From positions 1 through 7,770 of the forward strand of contig CANIRI010000102.1 of NCBI GenBank assembly GCA_947469815.1: a stretch of DNA of 7,770 nucleotides. Reading direction: 5' to 3'. Numbering within the stretch: the stretch's first letter is position 1; the number at the start of each line of letters is the position of its first letter. Both the position numbers and the translations under genes were made by a program. The notes beneath the pieces were generated by a model that did not search any database, was not told the origin of the DNA, and saw only the letters and a program-made list of their open reading frames with translations. Below are positions 1 to 7,770 of the stretch, piece by piece. The DNA is from Comamonadaceae bacterium (GTDB lineage Bacteria; Pseudomonadota; Gammaproteobacteria; Burkholderiales; Burkholderiaceae_C).

Positions 1-548
1 ACCTCGCGCACGCCCTGGCGGAAGGCGTGGATCAGCCGGTTCACTTCGGGGATGGGATAGCCGCCCACAGCGCCGAGCTTGCCGGTTTTGGTCATGTGGC
101 CAGCCAGGATGCCGGTGAGGTAGGCCGCTTCGTGGTTCCAGGTGCCGAAGGTGCCGAAATTGGCACCCTGCGGGCCGCCGCTGGATCCGCACAAAAACGC
201 CACTTTGGGGTAGTCCTTGGCGACCGAGCGCGCGTCTTTTTCGACGCCATACACCTCGCCCACGATCAGTTGCACGCCTTGCTCGGCGTACTCGCGGATC
301 ACGCGGGGGTAGTCGGTGTTGGCCACCGATTCCGAGAATTTGTATTCAATGATGCCTTCGGCGTCCGCCGCCTTGCAGGCTTCGTGGATGCGCGAGTTCC
401 AGGCGTTTTCCACTGGGTCGCTGTGCAGGCCGGCGACTTTGATGCGCGGGCCCGCTGCCAGCGCTGCGCTGCTCAGCCAGGGGAGGGCTGCGCCGGCGGC
501 CAAACCGCTCAAAATTCTGCGCCGCATGTTGTCAGTATCAGTCGTCAT
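1..548 (-). CDS. BMP family ABC transporter substrate-binding protein (C-terminus beyond the left edge)
   Basis: The visible 182 residues look like the N-terminal part of a BMP/PnrA-type periplasmic binding protein, the receptor class for nucleoside-like ligands in ABC importers. A twin-arginine-like export signal is visible: Arg9-Arg10-Arg11 followed by Ile-Leu, a hydrophobic stretch to about residue 30, and an ALAA cleavage site near residue 32. The mature protein begins with a beta strand and then DPVENAWN (residues 44-51), where BMP proteins carry first-lobe ligand residues, and it contains GGYPIPEVNR (162-171), typical of the family. The ATG at 548 is chosen because AGGAG lies 5 bases upstream; an in-frame ATG at 527 would keep the Tat motif but has no such site. 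It follows the amidohydrolase after 62 bp on the same strand, so it is probably the last visible operon gene, with permease and ATPase genes expected further left. A pyrimidine or nucleoside ligand is inferred from context only. Confidence 0.88.
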   Translation of the reverse strand, partial: MTTDTDNMRRRILSGLAAGAALPWLSSAALAAGPRIKVAGLHSDPVENAWNSRIHEACKAADAEGIIEYKFSESVANTDYPRVIREYAEQGVQLIVGEVYGVEKDARSVAKDYPKVAFLCGSSGGPQGANFGTFGTWNHEAAYLTGILAGHMTKTGKLGAVGGYPIPEVNRLIHAFRQGVRE

Positions 549-610
549 GGTTGCTCCTATCAAGGGTGGTCGGCCGCTGGGGAGCCGGAAAAAGGAACCA
601 GCAGAAACAT

Positions 611-1867
611 TCAGGTACCAGCGCGCTCCAGCATGGCGTGCAGCAGCACGTTGCAACCGGCGGTGATGTGTTCGGGGGTGGCGTCTTCAATTTCGTTGTG
701 GCTGATGCCGTCTTTGCAGGGAATAAAAATCATCCCGCTGGAGGCCAGCTTGGCCATGTAGACCGCGTCGTGTCCGGCACCGGATACCACCGGCATATTG
801 GAGTAGCCCAGCTTCTTGGCTGCGCGCGCCACGGCGTCGATGCAGTCGGCATGGAAGCCGATGGCCGAGTAGCTGGAGACCATTTCAATCTTCACGTCCA
901 GGCCGGTCTCGGTGGCTTTGCGCGCGGCAAAGGCCTTGACTTCGTCGACCATCTGATCGACCAGCGCATCGGTGGCGTTGCGCAGGTCGATGCTGAACTT
1001 GACGCGGCCGGGGATCACGTTGCGGCTGTTGGGGAACACTTGCACCATGCCCACGGTGCCGCGTCCGTGCGGCGCGTGGCGCAGCGCCGATGCGACGACT
1101 TCTTGCATGATGTGCGTGGCCACTTGCATGGCGTCGCGGCGCAAGGCCATGGGGGTCGGGCCGGCATGGGCTTCCATGCCGGTGACGGTGCAGTCAAACC
1201 AACGGATGCCGAGCACGCCTTGCACCACGCCGATGGTCACATCGTTGTCTTCCAATACCGGGCCTTGTTCAATATGCGTCTCAAAGTACGCGCCTATCGG
1301 GTGGTCGCCGGGCTCCTGGTCGCCGATGTAGCCGATGCGCGCCAGTTCTTCTTTGACCGAGACGCCGGTGGTGTCGGTGGCGGCATAGGCGTGTTCCAAG
1401 GTGAAGGCTTTGGCAAAAACGCCCGAGCCCATCATCACCGGCACAAAGCGCGAGCCTTCTTCGTTGGTCCAGAACGCCACCTCGATCGGCGCTTCGGTCT
1501 CAATACCCAGATCGTTTAATGTGCGCACCACTTCAATACCGGCCAGCACGCCGTAGTTGCCATCGAACTTGCCGCCTGTGGGTTGGGTGTCGATGTGGCT
1601 GCCGGTCATGATGGGTGGCAGGCTGTTGTTGCGCCCGGGCCGGCGCATGAAGCCGTTGCCGATTTTGTCGATGGTGACCGTCATGCCGGCTTCGCGGGCC
1701 CAGCGCGTCACCAAGTCGCGGCCTTGTTTGTCCAGGTCGGTGAGGGTCAATCGGCACACGCCGCCTTTGGGCGTTGCGCCGATTTGCGCGAGTTCCATGA
1801 GCGAGGCCCACAGGCGTTCGCCGTTGATGCGCAGGCTGTCGATGTCGATGGTGCTGGTCGTGCTCAT
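611..1867 (-). CDS. Zn-dependent amidohydrolase, probable N-carbamoyl-beta-alanine amidase (beta-ureidopropionase, PydC type)
   Basis: This 418-residue cytoplasmic enzyme belongs to the M20-like hydantoinase/carbamoylase family and has the family's usual length. In this operon it should hydrolyse N-carbamoyl-beta-alanine to beta-alanine, CO2 and ammonia, the third step of reductive pyrimidine breakdown. The expected two-metal residues are all visible: His91 in GSHIDT, Asp102 in GGKFDG, Glu136/Glu137 in NEEGSRF, His198 in THIEQGP and His390 in GISHNE. His234 in MEAHAGPTP and Arg282-Asn283 match the substrate-binding region of the dimerisation lid, and GAGHDA (363-368) is also conserved. The ATG at 1867 gives the product MSTTSTID and has AGGAGA 5 bases upstream; an open frame extends further to 2044 but would run into hydA. 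Allantoate amidohydrolases and L-carbamoylases share these motifs, so substrate assignment rests on the neighbours. Confidence 0.92.
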   Translation of the reverse strand: MSTTSTIDIDSLRINGERLWASLMELAQIGATPKGGVCRLTLTDLDKQGRDLVTRWAREAGMTVTIDKIGNGFMRRPGRNNSLPPIMTGSHIDTQPTGGKFDGNYGVLAGIEVVRTLNDLGIETEAPIEVAFWTNEEGSRFVPVMMGSGVFAKAFTLEHAYAATDTTGVSVKEELARIGYIGDQEPGDHPIGAYFETHIEQGPVLEDNDVTIGVVQGVLGIRWFDCTVTGMEAHAGPTPMALRRDAMQVATHIMQEVVASALRHAPHGRGTVGMVQVFPNSRNVIPGRVKFSIDLRNATDALVDQMVDEVKAFAARKATETGLDVKIEMVSSYSAIGFHADCIDAVARAAKKLGYSNMPVVSGAGHDAVYMAKLASSGMIFIPCKDGISHNEIEDATPEHITAGCNVLLHAMLERAGT

Positions 1868-1916
1868 GGTGCTCTCCTGATCGGGGTAGGTCGGTGCCGC
1901 GTGGTGTGGGCAGGGC

Positions 1917-4726
<2,810 letters not shown>

Positions 4727-4744
4727 GGCGGTATTCCTTGCGGC

Positions 4745-6091
4745 TCAGGCGCACAGCGCCTGGTGAATCGATTGGGCGGCAACTTTGCCGTGCTCAACGG
4801 CTTCGACGGTCAGGTCGCGCCCGCCGTGGCAGCAGTCGCCACCGGCCCAAACCTTGGCGTGCGTGGTGCGCTGCTGCGCGTCGGCCACGATGCGGCCCTG
4901 GCGCAATTCCACCAGGGTGCCAAGCGGCTGCGCGTCGGGGCTTTGGCCTATGGCTTTGAGCACCATGTCTGCCTCTACCGTGAATTCCTCGGAGCCGGTG
5001 ACCAGCTTGCCGCCCTCCATGCGGGTGCCCGCGAAGCGCACCCCGCACACTGCTCCGGCATCGGCGAGTACCTCCAGTGGCGTGGCCCAGTGGTGGATAT
5101 GGACTCCGTTTTCCAAGGCCCACGCTTGCTCGTGCCCGGATGCGCCCATGTCAGATGCGCCACGGCGGTAGACCATGGTGACGCGCTCGGCCCCGAGTTT
5201 TTTGGATTGCACGGCGGCGTCTACCGCCGTCATGCCGCCGCCTATCACCACCACATGGCGACCCACGGGAATGCTGGCGTAATCCTGCGCTTGGCGCAGT
5301 TCGGCAATGAATTCGACCGCGTTGCGCAGGCCGCTGGCCTTCGGCTCAGTGATGCCGATGCTGTTCACGCCGGCCAAGCCCATGCCCAGAAAAACGGCGT
5401 CATAGTCTGTTAGCAATTGCGTCAGCGCCATATCGCGCCCTAAGCGCTGGCCGTGGCGCACGCTGATACCGCCAATCGACAGCAGCCAGGCGACTTCTTT
5501 CTGCGCGAAGTCGTCGGTGGTTTTGTAGGTGGCCAGGCCGTATTCATTCAAACCGCCGGCTTTGGGTTGGGCGTCGAAGAGCACCACATCGTGTCCGTGG
5601 CGTGCCAGTCCGTGGGCGCAAGCCAATCCGGCTGGGCCTGCGCCAACCACAGCGACTTTCTTGCCCGTGCTGGCCGCGCGGGTGAACAGCGGCGCACCGG
5701 GCTTTTGCAGGTAGCTGTCAGTGGCAAACCGCTGCAGCGCGCCGATCTCCACCGGTTTGTCCTCGGAGGTGTTGCGCACACAGGCCTGCTCGCACAGCAC
5801 CTCGGTCGGGCAGACCCGCGCGCACATGCCGCCCAGGGGGTTGGAATCCAAAATCGTGTGGGCCGCGCCGCGCACATTGCCGTCGGCGATACGCTGGATG
5901 AAGCTGGGCACATCGATGCCGGTGGGGCAGGCGGTCTGGCAAGGGGCGTCAAAGCAGTAGTAGCAGCGGTCGGCCTCGTTTTTGGCCTGAAAAACCGTGA
6001 GTGGCGGGTGCGCGTCGCAAAAATTGCGCTGGTACTGCGCGGCAGACAAGCGGCCCGGCTGGATACCCGGTGTGGAAACATCGATGGTCAT
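4745..6091 (-). CDS. preT: NAD(P)-dependent oxidoreductase PreT, dihydropyrimidine dehydrogenase electron-transfer subunit
   Basis: This 448-residue protein is the GltD-like partner of PreA. It oxidises NAD(P)H at FAD and sends electrons through N-terminal iron-sulfur clusters. Cys43/46/51/55 and Cys94/100/104 with Gln120 match, at a constant offset of 36 residues, the cluster ligands I recall for mammalian dihydropyrimidine dehydrogenase (Cys79/82/87/91 and Cys130/136/140 with the unusual Gln156). VVGAGPAG (148-155) is the FAD-binding glycine motif, VVIGGGMTA (281-289) the nicotinamide-nucleotide motif, and WAGGDC (415-420) the C-terminal FAD motif. The ATG at 6091 (MTIDVSTPG) is preferred: the frame stays open to a start at 6151, but that lies inside the predicted operator and upstream of the predicted transcription start. 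The ribosome binding site is modest (GGA about 9 bases upstream). It is the first gene of the operon and divergent from the RutR-like regulator. Confidence 0.94.
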   Translation of the reverse strand: MTIDVSTPGIQPGRLSAAQYQRNFCDAHPPLTVFQAKNEADRCYYCFDAPCQTACPTGIDVPSFIQRIADGNVRGAAHTILDSNPLGGMCARVCPTEVLCEQACVRNTSEDKPVEIGALQRFATDSYLQKPGAPLFTRAASTGKKVAVVGAGPAGLACAHGLARHGHDVVLFDAQPKAGGLNEYGLATYKTTDDFAQKEVAWLLSIGGISVRHGQRLGRDMALTQLLTDYDAVFLGMGLAGVNSIGITEPKASGLRNAVEFIAELRQAQDYASIPVGRHVVVIGGGMTAVDAAVQSKKLGAERVTMVYRRGASDMGASGHEQAWALENGVHIHHWATPLEVLADAGAVCGVRFAGTRMEGGKLVTGSEEFTVEADMVLKAIGQSPDAQPLGTLVELRQGRIVADAQQRTTHAKVWAGGDCCHGGRDLTVEAVEHGKVAAQSIHQALCA

Positions 6092-6122
6092 ATGCGGTTT
6101 TCCGGTCAACTCAGAGTGCACT

Positions 6123-6151
6123 ATTACAGGGCGCTTATTGCCTTTTACCAA
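6123..6151 (-). promoter_or_regulatory. Predicted sigma70 promoter of the preT operon
   Basis: Reading the minus strand, TTGGTA (6151-6146; 4 of 6 match to the -35 consensus) is followed after exactly 17 bases by TGTAAT (6128-6123; 5 of 6 match to the -10 consensus). Transcription would begin near 6117-6116, giving an untranslated leader of about 25 bases before the preT ATG at 6091. The -35 box is one half of the 18-bp palindrome, so a repressor bound there would block the polymerase. This is a pattern-based prediction. Confidence 0.6.
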
Positions 6152-6160
6152 TTGGTAAAA
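6143..6160. promoter_or_regulatory. Predicted RutR-type operator (18-bp perfect palindrome)
   Basis: The sequence TTTTACCAATTGGTAAAA is a perfect inverted repeat centred between 6151 and 6152. Its inner 16 bases match the E. coli RutR consensus TTGACCAnnTGGTCAA at 12 of 14 specified positions; the only differences are the symmetric third base of each arm (T for G, and A for C). It lies in the 105-bp gap between the RutR-like gene and preT. It overlaps the -35 box of the preT promoter and a possible mirror-image -35 box for the regulator, so one bound dimer could control both directions. The operator role is inferred from sequence and position. Confidence 0.75.
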
Positions 6161-6178
6161 ACCCTAGCGACCAATAGT
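6152..6178 (+). promoter_or_regulatory. Possible weak promoter of the RutR-like regulator gene
   Basis: The mirror half of the palindrome offers TTGGTA at 6152-6157 as a -35 box. AATAGT at 6173-6178 (4 of 6 match to the -10 consensus) follows after a short 15-bp spacer. Transcription would then begin around 6185 and leave only about 12 bases before the GTG start. The match is weak and no better candidate is evident in the gap. If real, the regulator would repress its own gene through the shared operator. Confidence 0.25.
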
Positions 6179-6196
6179 GCAACATCCGTACCAACC

Positions 6197-6856
6197 GTGA
6201 AAAAATCAACGCCCCCCGCAGCAGAAAAAGTGCCCAAAGTGCGCGCCTCCCGCGAGCAACTGGAGCACGACATCCTGGACGCAGCCAAAAAGCTGTTCGC
6301 CCAGCGTGGCTATGGCGGCGTGTCGCTGGACCACATTGCCAAAGCCGTGGGTGCGTCAAAGCAAAACCTTTTGTATTACTTTCCCAGCAAAGAGGCTTTG
6401 TACCGGCGGGTGCTGCACGGGGTGCTCGATGTGTGGCTGCTGTACATGGACAACTTGAGCCAGCGCCAGGATGACCCGGAGCTGGCGCTGCGCGAATACA
6501 TCGCCGGCAAGCTGCGGTTTTCGCGTGAACGGCCGGACGATTCACGCGTCTATGCCAACGAGGTTCTCTCCGGCGCGCCGCTCTTTGCGGCAGAAATAGC
6601 GGAACGCGTGGTGCCGTCGCTGCAGGCGGATGTGGCGATTTTCAACCGCTGGGCCGAGCAGGGCCTGTGCCGCGCGGTGGACGGCCAGCACCTCATGATT
6701 TTGCTCTGGGCCTCGACCCAGGTCTACGCCGACGGGGCCAGCCAGATCAGCCTGGTGCTGGGCAAACCGGCGCTGGAGCCGCAGGACTTTGCCGACGCGG
6801 AATCCTTGATTGTGGACATGGTGCTGCGCACCGTCTTGGTTCCAGCCGCGTGCTAA
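6197..6856 (+). CDS. rutR: TetR-family regulator, RutR-like repressor of pyrimidine catabolism
   Basis: This 219-residue cytoplasmic DNA-binding protein has a TetR N-terminal helix-turn-helix at about 22-68 (GVSLDHIAKAVGASKQNLLYYF region, 41-62) and a RutR-type C-terminal ligand domain. It resembles E. coli RutR over its whole length: LLYYFPSKEALY (58-69), SGAPLF (125-130) and WASTQVYAD (171-179) all have close counterparts. Trp80, Trp171 and Gln175 align with Trp77, Trp167 and Gln171 of the E. coli uracil/thymine pocket, as I recall it. It therefore probably senses a pyrimidine base and releases its operator at 6143-6160, derepressing the divergent preT operon. The start is uncertain. GTG at 6197 gives a normal length but has no Shine-Dalgarno sequence; GTG at 6230 and ATG at 6092 are in frame, and the latter would overlap the preT start codon region and is unlikely. 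Confidence 0.9.
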   Translation: MKKSTPPAAEKVPKVRASREQLEHDILDAAKKLFAQRGYGGVSLDHIAKAVGASKQNLLYYFPSKEALYRRVLHGVLDVWLLYMDNLSQRQDDPELALREYIAGKLRFSRERPDDSRVYANEVLSGAPLFAAEIAERVVPSLQADVAIFNRWAEQGLCRAVDGQHLMILLWASTQVYADGASQISLVLGKPALEPQDFADAESLIVDMVLRTVLVPAAC

Positions 6857-6871
6857 GGCACTGTTTTGGGT

Positions 6872-6885
6872 AGCGCCCGGGCGCT
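6872..6885. other. 14-bp perfect palindrome between convergent genes, possible weak terminator
   Basis: AGCGCCCGGGCGCT sits in the 29-bp gap between the regulator stop (6856) and the reductase stop (6888-6886). On the minus strand it begins immediately after the reductase stop codon. As RNA it could fold into a 5-bp GC-rich stem with a 4-base loop on either strand. There is no run of T residues after it in either direction, so an intrinsic terminator is only a weak possibility. Confidence 0.3.
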
Positions 6886-7770
6886 TCAGTCCACGCCCAA
6901 AATCCGGTGCAGGCGCTTGCTGGTGGTGGTGTATTCCAGGGCCGCAGGACGGTCCGGCGCAATCAGCGCCATCGCGCCGAAAGCGGCGAGTGTGGCTTCG
7001 TGGAAACCGCTGAGGATCAACTTTTTCTTGCCGGGATAGGTGTTGATATCGCCCACCGCAAAGATGCCCGCCTCAGAAGTCTGGAAGTTTTCGGTATTCA
7101 CCGGGATTTGCTTGCGCTCCAACGCCAGACCCCAGCGCGCCAGGGGGCCGAGCTTGGGCGACAGGCCCAGCGCCACCAGCAATTGGTCTACCGCCAGTTC
7201 CTGCGTTCCGCCGTCCGGCAGGGCCACCGTGATGCTGGCCAAACGGCCGTTTAATTCCGAGTGGGCAATGGGCTGGCCGGCCACAAACTGCAAGCGACCG
7301 CTTGCGATGGCGGCGTGCATGCGCGCCAGCAGGCCGGGTTGCGCTTGCAATTGCGCGCGGCGGTGTAACAAGGTGACGGCAGGCCGATGTTCGGCCAGTT
7401 CCAAGGCCCATTCCAGCGCCAAATCGTCACCGCCGAAGACCACTGTTGCCGCATCCGGCGCGCCACAAAGTGCGGATGGGTGGTGGTGCACTTGGGTGCC
7501 CGCATAGGGCTGGCAGTCCGCCAAAGGAAAGGCGCGTGGCACAAAGGCACCCGCGCCGGCTGCGATGAACACGGCAGTTGCCACAAACTGGGATCCGCCA
7601 GAGGTCGTGATAGCGAACCGGCCATCGGCCTGGCGCTGCAGGCCCTCCACCAATTGACCCAGGTGGAAGCTGGCCTGCATCGGTGCGATCTGCGCTTGCA
7701 GGCGCTCCACCAGCTCGCGACCGGTGCATACGCTGAGTGCGGGAATATCGTAAATCGGTTTGTCGGCGTA
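6886..7770 (-). CDS. Ferredoxin--NADP+ reductase, thioredoxin-reductase-like (N-terminus beyond the right edge)
   Basis: The visible 294 residues lack perhaps 55-60 N-terminal residues, including the first FAD glycine motif, judged by the usual length near 350. This family moves electrons between NADPH and ferredoxin or flavodoxin at FAD in the cytoplasm. Recognition rests on the following (numbered within the visible part): DKPIYDIPAL (3-12), the linker FIAAGAGAF (68-76), the pyridine-nucleotide segment VVFGGDDLALEWA (110-122), FAVGDINTYPGKKK (237-250, C-terminal FAD motif) and the tail LEYTTTSKRLHRILGV (278-293) that closes over the flavin. There is no CxxC pair of true thioredoxin reductase. 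The nucleotide motif reads GGDDLA where GGGDSA is common. It is convergent with the regulator, so it is not part of the preT operon; a link to pyrimidine reduction is not shown. Confidence 0.9.
   Translation of the reverse strand, partial: YADKPIYDIPALSVCTGRELVERLQAQIAPMQASFHLGQLVEGLQRQADGRFAITTSGGSQFVATAVFIAAGAGAFVPRAFPLADCQPYAGTQVHHHPSALCGAPDAATVVFGGDDLALEWALELAEHRPAVTLLHRRAQLQAQPGLLARMHAAIASGRLQFVAGQPIAHSELNGRLASITVALPDGGTQELAVDQLLVALGLSPKLGPLARWGLALERKQIPVNTENFQTSEAGIFAVGDINTYPGKKKLILSGFHEATLAAFGAMALIAPDRPAALEYTTTSKRLHRILGVD

Larger units (their letters stand above)
6117..6181. repeat. Outer 9-bp inverted repeat bracketing the operator
   Basis: TGCACTATT at 6117-6125 is repeated as its exact reverse complement, AATAGTGCA, at 6173-6181. 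The two arms are 47 bp apart and nearly concentric with the 18-bp palindrome (centres 6149 and 6151.5). The left arm covers the predicted preT start point and part of its -10 box, and the right arm lies just before the regulator's start codon. A second protein-binding pair or mirrored promoter elements are both possible. Confidence 0.5.

Noticed and set aside
549..610. Possible terminator between the amidohydrolase and the binding-protein gene
   Set aside because: Only a 3-bp GCT/AGC stem around a CCCC loop is visible, with no following T run. The spacing and strand suggest continued transcription.
551..1519. Long plus-strand open frame opposite the amidohydrolase gene (322 codons)
   Set aside because: It is antisense to a gene with a complete set of catalytic motifs. 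Its product is rich in Gly, Ala, His, Val and Arg with no recognisable domain, as expected from the complementary frame of a high-GC gene.
6103..6109. RutR half-site CGGTCAA in the preT leader
   Set aside because: Six of seven bases match one half-site but there is no partner arm at the correct spacing, so it is probably chance.
6092..6151. Longer PreT start at 6151
   Set aside because: The start would lie inside the 18-bp operator and upstream of the predicted transcription start, and the added residues do not resemble the family's N-terminus.
5453..6196. N-terminal extension of the regulator's frame back into preT
   Set aside because: The extension runs antisense through preT and the operator. 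TetR proteins of this type are about 210-220 residues, so the extra 248 codons are just an accidentally open frame.

Overview
The window is a bacterial chromosomal segment of about 60+% GC. It is almost completely coding, with short intergenic gaps. Gene content, base composition and protein style (a Tat-exported BMP-family binding protein, a split dihydropyrimidine dehydrogenase, a thioredoxin-reductase-like ferredoxin-NADP reductase) fit a betaproteobacterium of the Burkholderiales, probably Comamonadaceae. That placement is an impression from protein similarity, not a computed result.

Layout. Bases 1-6091 hold one operon read on the minus strand (right to left). Its order is preT (NAD(P)H-oxidising flavin/Fe-S subunit), preA (dihydropyrimidine dehydrogenase catalytic subunit), hydA (dihydropyrimidinase), a zinc-dependent carbamoyl-amino-acid amidohydrolase, and a BMP-family ABC transporter binding protein that runs off the left edge. 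Gaps between these genes are 18 to 62 bp and every start except preT's has a clear ribosome binding site. Bases 6092-6196 are the divergent control region. Bases 6197-6856 (plus strand) encode a RutR-like TetR-family regulator. Bases 6886-7770 (minus strand) encode most of a ferredoxin-NADP reductase, convergent with the regulator and cut by the right edge.

How the genes work together. PreT and PreA together make a two-subunit version of eukaryotic dihydropyrimidine dehydrogenase that reduces uracil or thymine. HydA opens the dihydropyrimidine ring to the N-carbamoyl-beta-amino acid. The zinc hydrolase releases beta-alanine (or beta-aminoisobutyrate), CO2 and ammonia. This is the complete reductive pyrimidine catabolic route up to the beta-amino acid. 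The binding protein at the end of the operon suggests linked uptake of a pyrimidine base, nucleoside or related compound.

Control. The divergent region contains an 18-bp perfect palindrome that matches the E. coli RutR operator at 12 of its 14 specified positions. It covers the -35 box of a good preT promoter (17-bp spacer, -10 box TGTAAT). A second, wider 9-bp inverted repeat brackets it. This is the most informative non-coding signal in the window: a RutR-type repressor apparently controlling the reductive pathway rather than the oxidative Rut pathway it controls in E. coli.

I found no RNA gene, CRISPR array, insertion sequence or phage-like gene. The pathway itself is known. What merits follow-up is the operator architecture, the transporter link, and a few sequence oddities noted in the findings.
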